46,598 nucleotides of DNA from Phocaeicola_A sp963643925 (GCA_963643925.1 CAVINS010000020.1:1-46598); one strand, 5' to 3'. Positions 34,994-43,760 are shown, counted from the stretch's first letter. Numbers and translations are program-made. Notes: generated by a model not told the origin, from the letters alone.

Positions 34994-35503
34994 CTATTTC
35001 ACCTTCCAAATATTCAGTATGATGCAGCCCTTCTCTTGGTGCGTATCGGGGGTGCAGAGGAAGAGGGAGTGGTTGAGCCACGCATAGCGGCTATCCTTGG
35101 GAGCCTCAAACTGCGGAGCGGCTTTGAAGTAGTACACGGTTTGCCCGTGTTCATCGGGACCGTTGTAGATGAGCCCGCGGTTGCGGATATGGATATACAC
35201 GCCATCATCGGTCTTGATGCTATAGATGGCCTCCAATTCCGAACGGTCACCTTGCGACAACTGCCAGTCGGCACCGCCATCTACAATTGTGCCCCTCAGT
35301 AGCGGCCCTTCGAATGTACCGCCCGTGATGGGAACGACTGTGCGACGTCCGTGCGCTGTCTCGCCGATGCTGTACGTCTTGCCGAGGGTCACTTTCAGCT
35401 GCATTACAAACTCTGCTTGTGGAGGCTCCTGCGCCATCGCCGGCGATATGCGAATGAAAGCAGACATCATCACTGCGGCTATCCATAGTATATTCTTCAT
35501 CAT
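34994..35503 (-). CDS. Secreted DUF3237 family protein
   Basis: 169 residues from the ATG at 35503 (the next codon, 35500, is also Met). The signal peptide MMKNILWIAAVMMSAF...PAMAQ supports this start; the frame open back to 35830 only reads through the repeat array. The mature part matches DUF3237: GGTFEGPLLRGTIVDGGADWQL, YSIKTDDGVYIHIRNRGLI and DSRYAWLNHSLFLC. The family is a small beta-barrel of uncertain function. Its promoter -7 box (35570-35577) is preceded closely by a phased-palindrome array like the one before the HTCS gene. Confidence 0.85.
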   Translation of the reverse strand: MMKNILWIAAVMMSAFIRISPAMAQEPPQAEFVMQLKVTLGKTYSIGETAHGRRTVVPITGGTFEGPLLRGTIVDGGADWQLSQGDRSELEAIYSIKTDDGVYIHIRNRGLIYNGPDEHGQTVYYFKAAPQFEAPKDSRYAWLNHSLFLCTPDTHQEKGCIILNIWKVK

Positions 35504-35569
35504 ACGTGATATCGTTTGCTCATTGAAATCATTAACAAAGGGCTGAGGCTTGGCTCGGCCACTCCGTTG

Positions 35570-35577
35570 CAAAGGTA
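35570..35577 (-). promoter_or_regulatory. DUF3237 gene promoter -7 box
   Basis: Minus-strand TACCTTTG, 66 bases before the ATG at 35503. The nearest palindrome unit (35609-35620) is about 31 bases further upstream, where -33-region binding could touch it. Confidence 0.5.
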
Positions 35578-35608
35578 CAAAAAATACCAAGTGAAGGCAT
35601 CGCCAAAG

Positions 35609-35687
35609 ACAATCGATTGTATTGACCAAAACAATTAGATTGTATTGGCCCGGACAATCGATTGTATTGGTCCATACGAAGCATTGT
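35609..35687 (-). repeat. Array of four 22-bp-phased palindromes upstream of DUF3237 gene
   Basis: Units at 35609 (ACAATCGATTGT), 35631 (ACAATTAGATTGT), 35654 (ACAATCGATTGT) and 35676 (ACGAAGCATTGT); steps 22, 23 and 22 bp. Read in the direction of the DUF3237 gene the order is head unit ACAATGCTTCGT, then palindromes, with spacers such as CCGGGCCAAT and ATGGACCAAT. Unit types, phasing, head unit and orientation match the array at 13452-13574. Confidence 0.85.
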
Positions 35688-35755
35688 ATTTGGGGATGCG
35701 TATAATGGAATAAGGTGGGGCATAGGGACGGCGCGGAGAAAAGAAAAATGGGAAA

Positions 35756-35787
35756 TTTGTAACCTCCGTAAAATGTCCGTATATTTG
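35756..35787 (+). promoter_or_regulatory. Promoter of AAA-ATPase-like gene
   Basis: TTTG at 35756-35759, 20 bases, TATATTTG at 35780-35787; ATG 58 bases later. Confidence 0.7.
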
Positions 35788-35845
35788 CAACGAAGCTTTC
35801 ACGAATAGGGGAAGGGGCTATTCTACACAATAAACATTACGGATT

Positions 35846-37420
35846 ATGGACACTGTAAGAAAACTACCGGCAGGACTTCAGTACTTTGAGGGAATCAGAG
35901 AAGAAGGATATTTGTACGTTGACAAAACGGACCTTATCTGGCGGCTTGTCAATCAAGGTAAAAAGTTCAACTACCTGAGTCGACCTCGGCGCTTCGGCAA
36001 GTCCATACTTGTGGATACTCTGCGCTGTTACCTCGAAGGCCGCAAGGAACTGTTCGAAGGGCTGAAGATAATGGAACTGGAGAAAGACTGGACTGTCTAT
36101 CCCATAATCCGGTTCGACATGAGTCTGGGTGGTGAGACGGCAGTCGATTTGTGCTCATATTTAAATAAACTTTTTAAGAAGTACGAGAAACTCTACCAAA
36201 TAGTCGCAGACCCGACGGATTCCCTTGCCAACCGATTCGACAGCATCATCGTCGAAGCCTGTCGGCAGACAGGCCAGCGGGTGGCGATACTTATCGACGA
36301 ATACGATGCTCCCTTGCAGCACTCGTGGATGACACCGCACCACGAAGAGTGCACAGCCATATATCGTAGTGTATTCTCTGTGCTGAAGGTGGACGACCTC
36401 TACGAGAAGTTTGTCTTCATCACCGGCATCACCAAGTTCACGCAGATATCGCTCTTCTCGGTGCTCAACAATCTCAACAATATCAGCTTCGACCCTCAGT
36501 TCGCAACTCTCTGCGGAATTACCGAACAAGAGATAGCTGACAACTTTCAACCCGAGATGCAGCGGTTGGCTGACATGAACGGATGGACTTTGGACGAAGC
36601 GCACGACCGGCTGAAGGAATATTACGACGGTTATCACTTCAGTCGTCGCAGTATGACGGATGTCTACAATCCCTTCAGTTTGATTAACGCATTGAGCAAT
36701 GGGGAACTCAGCAACTACTGGGCATCGTCGGGAGCTACCTCCATGCTGCCCAAGTTCGTGCCCGACTTGGAGACTCGGCTTGAGTATTACGACAACTGCT
36801 TAGTGCTGTCCGACCTACTGGAAACCTCAGATGTTACCGGAGGCGGCTCCGAAGTGTTCCTCTATCAGAGTGGTTACCTTACTATAAAAGGTTGCGAGGA
36901 TGACGCTTATCTGTTGGGAATTCCCAACACAGAGGTACGCCGGGCTATGAACCGGGTGGTGGTGCCGACGCTCATCATGCGCAGTGTCAACGAGGCGATA
37001 ACGGCACAGAACATGCTCCGCACCTACCTCTCCACCGGCAATGTCCCCGAAGCGATGAAGAGCTTGCGGGCGCTCATCGCCGACGCTCCCTACAGCAACA
37101 GGAAATTTGCCTCCATGGACATGGAAGAACGCTATCGCCTTATCGTCAGCACTGTGCTCAATGCCATCGGCTATCGGGTGGAAGTGGAGCGTATGCTCTC
37201 CCGTGGTCGCATCGACATTGTGGCGTGGGCCACGCGCTACGTCTACGTGATGGAGCTGAAGTTGCAGAAAAACGGAGGCCTTGCCGCCGCTATTCAACAG
37301 ATACGGGATAATGGCTACGCCGAACCCTTCAAAGTTGGAGACCGCACACCAGTCTGCCTCGCCTTGGAGCTGGACGACCTTGGCAAAGGGCTGCTCGACT
37401 GGCAGGTAGTGGAAGCGTAA
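35846..37420 (+). CDS. AAA-ATPase-like / PD-(D/E)XK nuclease-like protein
   Basis: 524 residues of a family present in many copies in Prevotella and Bacteroides genomes. The N-terminal AAA-ATPase-like domain begins with LPAGLQYFEGIREEGYLYVDKTDLIWRL-like residues and has an unusual nucleotide loop, SRPRRFGKS (about 43-51). AILIDEYDAPL near 152 resembles Walker B. The C-terminal domain carries a PD-(D/E)XK pattern, Asp in GRIDIVAW and Glu-x-Lys in VMELKLQ (about 452-472). The cellular role of the family is unknown; mobile or defence functions have been suggested because of its copy number. It stands alone, divergent from the DUF3237 gene. Confidence 0.85.
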   Translation: MDTVRKLPAGLQYFEGIREEGYLYVDKTDLIWRLVNQGKKFNYLSRPRRFGKSILVDTLRCYLEGRKELFEGLKIMELEKDWTVYPIIRFDMSLGGETAVDLCSYLNKLFKKYEKLYQIVADPTDSLANRFDSIIVEACRQTGQRVAILIDEYDAPLQHSWMTPHHEECTAIYRSVFSVLKVDDLYEKFVFITGITKFTQISLFSVLNNLNNISFDPQFATLCGITEQEIADNFQPEMQRLADMNGWTLDEAHDRLKEYYDGYHFSRRSMTDVYNPFSLINALSNGELSNYWASSGATSMLPKFVPDLETRLEYYDNCLVLSDLLETSDVTGGGSEVFLYQSGYLTIKGCEDDAYLLGIPNTEVRRAMNRVVVPTLIMRSVNEAITAQNMLRTYLSTGNVPEAMKSLRALIADAPYSNRKFASMDMEERYRLIVSTVLNAIGYRVEVERMLSRGRIDIVAWATRYVYVMELKLQKNGGLAAAIQQIRDNGYAEPFKVGDRTPVCLALELDDLGKGLLDWQVVEA

Positions 37421-37538
37421 TCTATTCGGTAGATGCTCTTATCCACGCTCGGGAAGGTTGGTAAGAATTCTCGGGGTGGAAAGACCGACTGTCACAGTGA
37501 TACTTTCTCTCGACTAAGCGAAACGACTAAACTTGGAA

Positions 37539-38354
37539 TTAACCCACAACGAACCGTACGTAAGCCCGGTCGTCGAAGCTATGGTTGCCTTCGATGAGTC
37601 CTTTGGTGGCGATGAAGGAGCCGACGTTCTGCGGGTCGTTGGCAAGTTGTGAGGCGAGAGCCGCTTCGCTTGCGGCCAAGGTCGGCAATAGAGTGGGGTA
37701 ACCGTCGCTTGCAAGCACAATCTCGCGGGGCGCAATTTCTGAAGAGGCTTGCGAAGGCGCGCAAGGAATCACTCTCACGCCATCCATGTAGACAGGAAAT
37801 CCGTCGATGACGGCATATTGCCGATTCTGTCCTTCGGTGATGGCCCTTACCAGCAATGGCTCTATGGCTTTGCGGGCATCCAAGGGTGGCATGTCTTGGC
37901 GGATGAGTTCCACTCGCTGGTTGGCTATCCGCTCCTCGTAGGGCTTGGGATTCTCGTAGAGCGCTCCGTCTATCAGGGCTTGGCAGTCGCCCACCATCCA
38001 CACCTCTTGCCGTGCCCGGCTGTAGATGACGGCGGATGCGGCGAGCCGCTCAACTGGATTCTGCCGCATGCGGTTCGTGACGCCAGCTTGCTCGTATACC
38101 TTATATATATAATAGGTAATGCCTCGGCAGAATTCGGTGGCGGAGGCATCTGGCTTCAGCTCCTCGCATATAAACCGTTTTGTGAGCAGTGCGGCGTAGC
38201 GGCCGTTCTTCATCGTGGGCGACAGGTGGAGCGGCGTCTTGCTTGTGCTCCCGTCTATCACGGCAATGAAATCTGTCGTCACCACGATGGCATCCTCGCA
38301 CTCCGACTCGCTCTTCTTCCCCAAGATGTAGCTCTCTATGATGGTTGTTTCCAT
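37539..38354 (-). CDS. PP2C-like phosphatase-fold protein
   Basis: 271 residues if started at the Met at 38354 (METTIIESYILG); 38384 gives 10 more residues. The metal-binding pattern of PP2C phosphatases is recognisable but altered: SECEDAIVVTTDFIAVIDGSTSK near the start (DGST where DGMGG is usual), VWMVGDCQALID (about 120), EIVLASDGYPTLLP (about 220) and SFDDRAYVRFVVG at the end. This suggests a cytoplasmic Ser/Thr phosphatase or a pseudo-enzyme. Its start lies 68 bases after the metH stop (38 from the longer start), so it may be the last gene of a metF-metH transcript. I cannot name a target. Confidence 0.65.
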   Translation of the reverse strand: METTIIESYILGKKSESECEDAIVVTTDFIAVIDGSTSKTPLHLSPTMKNGRYAALLTKRFICEELKPDASATEFCRGITYYIYKVYEQAGVTNRMRQNPVERLAASAVIYSRARQEVWMVGDCQALIDGALYENPKPYEERIANQRVELIRQDMPPLDARKAIEPLLVRAITEGQNRQYAVIDGFPVYMDGVRVIPCAPSQASSEIAPREIVLASDGYPTLLPTLAASEAALASQLANDPQNVGSFIATKGLIEGNHSFDDRAYVRFVVG

Positions 38355-38422
38355 CGACTTCTGATTTTGATTATCCAATTGCAAACATAGAGATTTGCGG
38401 ATGATTGGTCACGGACAACCTC

Positions 38423-41400
38423 CTACTTGCTGACCGCAAAGTATCGGGCATGCTGACTGCTTAGGTAGAGTCCGCAGACGGAGCTCTGTGGATACATGGC
38501 GCCATTCTCGGTGAGGTGGATGCTGAGTGCCTTGAAGTCGAGCAGACGACTCAACGGGAAGATGAGCCGTTGGTCGGGCAGACAGGGATAACCCACTGCG
38601 GGGCGGATGCCTCGATAGGTTACTTTGGCCAACTCCTTGGGGGAGAGACGTTCGTCGGGAGCATATCCCCAAAGCTTGGTTCTCACCTCTTGATGCAGCC
38701 ACTCGCTGGTGGCCTCAGCAAGGCGGTCGCCCAGACTCTGCATAAGCAGTGCATGGAAGGAGTCCGCACCGGCTTTCAACCGCTCCAACTCCTCGGCAAA
38801 CGAGGGCGATACGGTGATGGCGAACACACCCACGAAGTCGCCGCTGCCGTGTGGCGCCACGAAGTCACAGAGCGACAGGCGAGGCTCGCCCTTATGCGCC
38901 GGATGCTTCTGCCGTGGGGTGGGCAGCTCCAGGTCGGTGCCGTTGACCGCTCCCGGCATCACGATGCTGTGGTCGGTGCCGTAGGCGGGGTAGAAGCCCA
39001 CCTGCGCCTGCATGTAGTGGCGTTTCTCCATCTCGTCGAGCAACCGCTCGGCCTCTGCCTTTATCTCCTCCGCCTCTCTCTGTCCCTTCTTCACCCGCCA
39101 GAGGTTGTAGAAGAAAATCCAGTTGATGTAGGGGCGCACGGCGGCTATCGGTATGTTGGGCAACGTGTGGTAGCCGATGTAGGTGGGGTGGGGCAAGGTT
39201 TCACACTTCCAGTCAATCTCCATCCGGTTCAGACTTTCCGTCTCTCCCTTGTTGCCGTCGGCCAGCTGCATGATGTCTTTGACCTTCTTCTGCACATTGT
39301 ATTGGCGCACCAACTCCTCCTGTCGGCGTCTGTTGGCGGCAATAGTCTTTTCGCGGTCGCTGCCCAGTAGCTGCAGGGCGACGACGGGGTTTTGCGCCGC
39401 GTCCTTCATGTGGAACACCGGTCCGTTGTAGAGTGGCGCTATCTTGAGGGCCGTATGCAGGTCGCTGGTGGTGGCGCCTCCTATAAACAAAGGTATACTG
39501 ATGCCGGCCTTGGCCATGGCTTCGGCCGTGTGGCACATCTCGTCGAGCGAGGGCGTGATGAGTCCGCTCAGGGCCACAAAGTCGAAGTGTCCGCTCTGGA
39601 GGGTCTCGACTATCTTCTCCGAAGTCACCATGACACCGAGGTCCACCACGTCGAAATTGTTGCAGCCCAACACCACGGCGACAATATTCTTGCCGATGTC
39701 GTGCACGTCGCCCTTCACGGTGGCCACCAGGTAGCGTCCGTTGCTGCGGGCCGACGCTTGTTTGCTCTTCTCGATGTAAGGTTGCAGCAGGGCGACGGCC
39801 CTCTTCATGGTACGAGCCGACTTCACCACTTGCGGCAGAAACATCTTGCCCTCGGCAAAGAGGTCGCCCACCATCTGCATGCCTCTCATGAGGGGACCTT
39901 CGATAATCTTTCCCGGCTCGGGAAATTGGCGGAGCGCTTCCTGCAAGTCCGCTTCGAGGTATTCCTCGTCGCCGGTGCGTAGGGCTGTGGTCAGTCGGTC
40001 CTCCAATGGAACGGAGGCACGGTCAACGGTCGGTGTCGTGTTGACATCACCTTCCGCACTCTGAACCTCAAGCAGCTGTTGTGCCTTCTCCATCAGTCGT
40101 TCCGAGGCATCGTCGCGCCGACACAGGATGACGTCCTCGATGGTCTCGAGCAGGTCCGCCGGAATATCCTGGTACATCACTTTCGTTGCCGGGTTGACGA
40201 TGGCCATATCCATTCCCGCATGCATGGCGTGGAAGAGGAACACGGCGTGCATCGCCTCCCGTAGGAAATTGTTGCCGCGGAAGGCGAACGACAGGTTGCT
40301 CACACCACCGCTCACATGTGCGCCGGGCAAGTTATGCTTGATCCATTCCGTAGCCTTGATGAAGTCCAACGCATAGCGGTCGTGTTCCTTCATGCCGGTG
40401 GCTACGGTGAGTACGTTGGGGTCGAATATGATGTCCACGGGATTCACGCCGGCCTTCTCGGTCAACAGCTTGTAGGCCCGGGCGCAGACTTCAATCTTCC
40501 GGTCGTAGGTGGTAGCTTGCCCTTGTTCGTCGAAAGCCATTACCACCATGGCCGCGCCGAACTGTTTGATGGTGCGGGCATGGCGGAGGAACATCTCCTC
40601 ACCCTCTTTCAGGGAGATGGAGTTGACGACGCACTTGCCCTGTATGCACTTCAAGGCCGCCTCAATGACGCTGAAGCGCGACGAGTCTATCATCCAGGGG
40701 ATGCGCGACACCTCTGGGTCGGATGCCATGAGGTTCAGAAAGTGAACCATTTCCGTCTCGGCGTCTATCAGTCCGTCGTCCATATTTATGTCGAGCATCA
40801 TCGCCCCGTCGCGCACCTGTTTGCGGGCAATGCCCAGGGATTCGTCGTACTGTTTGTCCTTGATGAGTCGCAGGAACTTGCGGCTACCCGCCACATTGCA
40901 TCGTTCGCCGACGTTCATGAAGACACCCTCCAGGGTAGAGGTCACTTCCAGTCCTGCCAGCCAACGGTTGCTCTTCAGCTCTTTGGGCAGTGGACGTGCC
41001 TTCCTTCCGCTGACAGCTTCTGCTATCAGCTTGATGTGCTCGGGTGTGGAGCCGCAGCATCCACCCACGATGTTCACACTGCCGTCGTCCACAAAGCGGC
41101 TTATCGCTTCCGCCATCATCTGCGGTGTCTCGTTGTAGCGTCCTTCCTCGTCAGGCAGTCCGGCGTTGGGGTAGGCGCTTAAATAATAAGGTGCGATTTG
41201 TGCCAGCGACTGCAGGTAGGGGCGCATGTCCTCGGCGCCGAACGAACAGTTCAGTCCCACACTCAGTATCTCCTCGCAGTGTTGTACGGAGGTGAGGAAG
41301 GCGTCGAGTGTCTGTCCGGAGAGGGTCCGGCCACTGGCGTCGGCTATCGTCACGCTCAGCATCACCGGCATCCATCGTCCCGTCATCTCTCTCACACGCT

Positions 41401-41992
41401 CCACCGCTGCCAGGGCGGCTTTGGTGTTCAGTGTGTCGAAGATGGTCTCGCAGAGCCATGCGTCGGCTCCCCCCTCGCAGAGCGGGAGCATCTGTTCGGT
41501 GTAGGCATCGCACAGTTCGTCGAACGTCATGGCGCGCATAGCGGGGTTCTCCACGTCGGGCGACAGGGAGAGTGTCCGGTTGGTCGGACCGATGGAGGCT
41601 GCCACGAACCTTGGCCTCTCGGGCGTGAGCTGTGTCATGCGGTCCGCCTCCTCGCGGGCTATCCGTATGGCGGCTTCGTTCATCTGACGGACGTAGTCCT
41701 CGGTGTGGTAGTCCGCCTGCGAGATGCGTTGTGCGTTGAATGTGCAGGTAGTTATGATGTCCGCTCCTGCCTCCAGGTAGTCGCGGTGTATCTTGCGGAT
41801 CACGTCGGGACAGGTCAGCGGTATCAAGTCGTTGTTACCCGTCAGGCGGATTGTCCAGTCTTTGAAAGTCTCTCCCCGGAACTCCTCTTCCGTCAGGTGC
41901 AGACTCTGTATCATTGTTCCGATAGCGCCGTCGAGTATCCAGATGCGGTCGCTGCCTCGGGTGAAGGTGTCGTAAAATGTTCCTCTCTCCAT
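38423..41992 (-). CDS. metH: Cobalamin-dependent methionine synthase
   Basis: Transfers the methyl group of 5-methyltetrahydrofolate to homocysteine through cob(I)alamin. 1189 residues with all four modules: homocysteine-binding barrel (about 10-330; zinc cysteines in LNCSFGAE near 247 and GGCCGS near 310), pterin-binding barrel (about 355-620; GERCNVAGSRKF), B12-binding module (about 650-880; DVHDIGKN with the cobalt-ligand histidine near 763) and SAM-dependent reactivation domain (about 900-1189; GIRPAVGYPCLPDQ). Full length, no damage. metF lies just upstream with 30 bases between, forming a methyl-cycle operon in which MetF supplies the methyl donor. Confidence 0.96.
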   Translation of the reverse strand: MERGTFYDTFTRGSDRIWILDGAIGTMIQSLHLTEEEFRGETFKDWTIRLTGNNDLIPLTCPDVIRKIHRDYLEAGADIITTCTFNAQRISQADYHTEDYVRQMNEAAIRIAREEADRMTQLTPERPRFVAASIGPTNRTLSLSPDVENPAMRAMTFDELCDAYTEQMLPLCEGGADAWLCETIFDTLNTKAALAAVERVREMTGRWMPVMLSVTIADASGRTLSGQTLDAFLTSVQHCEEILSVGLNCSFGAEDMRPYLQSLAQIAPYYLSAYPNAGLPDEEGRYNETPQMMAEAISRFVDDGSVNIVGGCCGSTPEHIKLIAEAVSGRKARPLPKELKSNRWLAGLEVTSTLEGVFMNVGERCNVAGSRKFLRLIKDKQYDESLGIARKQVRDGAMMLDINMDDGLIDAETEMVHFLNLMASDPEVSRIPWMIDSSRFSVIEAALKCIQGKCVVNSISLKEGEEMFLRHARTIKQFGAAMVVMAFDEQGQATTYDRKIEVCARAYKLLTEKAGVNPVDIIFDPNVLTVATGMKEHDRYALDFIKATEWIKHNLPGAHVSGGVSNLSFAFRGNNFLREAMHAVFLFHAMHAGMDMAIVNPATKVMYQDIPADLLETIEDVILCRRDDASERLMEKAQQLLEVQSAEGDVNTTPTVDRASVPLEDRLTTALRTGDEEYLEADLQEALRQFPEPGKIIEGPLMRGMQMVGDLFAEGKMFLPQVVKSARTMKRAVALLQPYIEKSKQASARSNGRYLVATVKGDVHDIGKNIVAVVLGCNNFDVVDLGVMVTSEKIVETLQSGHFDFVALSGLITPSLDEMCHTAEAMAKAGISIPLFIGGATTSDLHTALKIAPLYNGPVFHMKDAAQNPVVALQLLGSDREKTIAANRRRQEELVRQYNVQKKVKDIMQLADGNKGETESLNRMEIDWKCETLPHPTYIGYHTLPNIPIAAVRPYINWIFFYNLWRVKKGQREAEEIKAEAERLLDEMEKRHYMQAQVGFYPAYGTDHSIVMPGAVNGTDLELPTPRQKHPAHKGEPRLSLCDFVAPHGSGDFVGVFAITVSPSFAEELERLKAGADSFHALLMQSLGDRLAEATSEWLHQEVRTKLWGYAPDERLSPKELAKVTYRGIRPAVGYPCLPDQRLIFPLSRLLDFKALSIHLTENGAMYPQSSVCGLYLSSQHARYFAVSK

Positions 41993-42022
41993 GGTAAACT
42001 TCTTGTCCGTAAATAATACCCG

Positions 42023-42967
42023 TTAGCCTTGGGCGTGCAGTCCGTTCATGATCTTCTCCACACAGGCGGAGGCGTTCATCGTGTAGAAGTGGATGCCCGG
42101 CACTCCCGCCTCGCGCAACTCCTGGCATTGTTTGATGGCCCATTCTATGCCCACCGTCTTCACGTCGTCGTTGCTTTTGCACTTCATCAGTTCGGTAGCC
42201 AGCCGTTTCGGGAAGTCGATGTGGAAGGTCTTTGGCAACATGGTCAAGTGGCCGAGCGTGGTGAGCGGCTTCAGTCCTGGAATGACTGGCACGTCGATGC
42301 CTTCCTCGCGCAGTCGTTTCACGAAGGCAAAGTATTTCTTGTTGTCGTAGAACATCTGCGTCACAATGTAGCTTGCGCCGGCATTCACTTTCGCCTTGAG
42401 GTACTCGATGTCCGAGTCGAAGTTCATCGCTTCGTCGTGTTTCTCGGGGTAACCCGCCACGCCATAGGAGAACTTGTCTACCGGACCTTGGCAGTGTGCC
42501 CCGGCCAGCAGCTTGCCGTTGTTGAAGTCATTCACCTGTTGGCAAAGCTCTATGGCATGCGTGTGTCCGCCTTTCACGGTGACGTATTTGTTTTCGCCGC
42601 GTGGCCGGTCGCCCCTCAGCAAGAGGAGATTGGTGATGCCGAGGTAGGAGAGGTCGATGAGCTCAGTCTCTATTTCTGCCGCTGTGAATCCGCTGCAGAT
42701 GATGTGGGGCACGGTGCATACGCCGTAGCGCTCTTTGATGGCTGCCGAGATGGCCACCGTCCCGGGTCGGTTGAGCACACTGAGTTTCTCGAACATGCCG
42801 TTCTCCAGTTCGCTGTAGATGGTCTCGTAGCGGTGTGTAGTGATGTTGATGTACTGAGGGTTGAAGGGCATGAGCCGGTCTATCGTGTTGTAGATGCTGC
42901 TGATTCCTGTGCCGCGGAGTGGCGGCAGTACCTCGAATGAGAAGTAGGGCTCTTTTGCTGTTGCCAT
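42023..42967 (-). CDS. metF: 5,10-methylenetetrahydrofolate reductase
   Basis: FAD enzyme that makes 5-methyltetrahydrofolate for MetH. 314 residues. The N-terminal FSFEVLPPLRG carries the conserved catalytic glutamate; NITTHR, HIICSGFT and LLLRGDRPRG follow, and MFYDNKKYFAFVKRLREEGIDVPVIPG is the typical C-terminal substrate region. It is first in the minus-strand order metF-metH-PP2C-like. A -7 box at 43123-43130 gives a leader of about 150 nt that holds an 8-bp hairpin (43019-43045); no known SAM or B12 riboswitch core is apparent. Confidence 0.95.
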   Translation of the reverse strand: MATAKEPYFSFEVLPPLRGTGISSIYNTIDRLMPFNPQYINITTHRYETIYSELENGMFEKLSVLNRPGTVAISAAIKERYGVCTVPHIICSGFTAAEIETELIDLSYLGITNLLLLRGDRPRGENKYVTVKGGHTHAIELCQQVNDFNNGKLLAGAHCQGPVDKFSYGVAGYPEKHDEAMNFDSDIEYLKAKVNAGASYIVTQMFYDNKKYFAFVKRLREEGIDVPVIPGLKPLTTLGHLTMLPKTFHIDFPKRLATELMKCKSNDDVKTVGIEWAIKQCQELREAGVPGIHFYTMNASACVEKIMNGLHAQG

Positions 42968-43018
42968 ATAAATATAGGTGTTGTGAGTTCATGCTGGGGC
43001 ACCTTCATCTGTGGCCGC

Positions 43019-43045
43019 CCAAGTATGCTGAAATAATACTCGGTT
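43019..43045 (-). other. Hairpin in metF leader
   Basis: On the minus strand CCGAGTAT pairs with ATACTTGG (8 bp, one G-U) around a 9-base loop. It lies between the metF promoter and start and could take part in leader control. Confidence 0.4.
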
Positions 43046-43122
43046 CAACAAATAATTTACTAATCTCGGAAATGGTATGTTCACTCTCTCTCGCTTGCTG
43101 CTACTAATACCCAAATCATCTG

Positions 43123-43130
43123 CAAAGGTA
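43123..43130 (-). promoter_or_regulatory. metF promoter -7 box
   Basis: Minus-strand TACCTTTG, an exact TAnnTTTG match, about 155 bases before the metF ATG. Confidence 0.55.
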
Positions 43131-43234
43131 TGAAATTATTCCAAACCCTCCCGTAAGTCTAACCTGTTTCTATGGATGGACAATAATTTTGTGGAATGTA
43201 CAAAGCAAATGCACCTGGTTCACGATTTAAAAAA

Positions 43235-43277
43235 ACGTATTTATACGTATTGCATTAAAGAAAAGTTTATATATTTG
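43235..43277 (+). promoter_or_regulatory. Promoter with overlapping palindrome before structured RNA
   Basis: TTG at 43250-43252, 17 bases, then TATATTTG at 43270-43277 gives a good Bacteroidetes promoter. Directly upstream, ACGTAT-TT-ATACGT at 43235-43248 is a perfect inverted repeat abutting the -33 element, placed as an operator would be. Initiation is expected near 43284. Confidence 0.6.
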
Positions 43278-43283
43278 CAATTG

Positions 43284-43716
43284 GATAGTTAGCAAGTCTC
43301 ACGGATGATGGTGTGTAAATGTCCGTCCGTGGACGAGGAACGATTCATGTCTCGGCACACACTGAGCCTTTAGTGGGATATGGGTCCCGCGAAAAAGAGG
43401 ATGGTTGGGTAATGAGACAAGACATAATGAAAGCGTTTATCGACGCTGTGTTTGAGACGAGTCGAATCTTGCAAATTCATAATTGTTGTCTCGAATGTGG
43501 TCAACGGTAGATGCTCCGGGTGTGATTATATCATTCCCATGTGGCTCGTTGTAGGTCATCATAGCATATTCAGAATGCTATATGTCTTGCACGTTTGTCC
43601 TGCATGGCTTGGTTTTTCATATCAGCGTGGGCTCTAACGTTGTCTGTTCGACAACAATAGGCAATGCAAGAGCCTCGACTCGTGGAATAGACAACAGGTG
43701 ATTCCACGCTTTTTTT
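43284..43716 (+). ncRNA. Candidate structured RNA, about 430 nt, upstream of the KAP cluster
   Basis: Between a good promoter and a strong intrinsic terminator there is no plausible gene but a series of stems: TGTCTC (43349) with GAGACA (43414), enclosing GTGGGA/TCCCGC; AGCGT/ACGCT around 43433-43448; GAGAC/GTCTC near 43454-43491; ATAGCAT/ATGCTAT at 43560-43580; GGGCTCT/AGAGCCT (about 43629-43676) enclosing GTTGTC/GACAAC. I checked for tmRNA tag, RNase P core and SRP motifs and found none. It could be an independent RNA or a long leader whose terminator controls the downstream cluster. Confidence 0.5.
43681..43716 (+). terminator. Intrinsic terminator after structured RNA
   Basis: CGTGGAAT pairs with ATTCCACG (8 bp, 12-base loop) followed by C and seven T. 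The next start codon is only 45 bases downstream, so it could also act as an attenuator. Confidence 0.8.
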
Positions 43717-43760
43717 ATGTCCGTAAGTTTGATTTGATAATTTTATAACAATAATCTTGC

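Noticed and set aside
34994..35830. 278-residue version of the DUF3237 protein
   Set aside because: The upstream extension reads through the palindrome array and promoter; the signal peptide starting at 35503 defines the real start.
43319..43510. 63-codon frame inside the structured RNA region
   Set aside because: Its sequence lacks protein character, and the stems and terminator explain the region better.
43284..43716. tmRNA, RNase P RNA or SRP RNA
   Set aside because: No tag-peptide frame ending in ALAA, no RNase P core such as GAGGAAAGTCC, no SRP tetraloop domain, and no tRNA-like 3' end.
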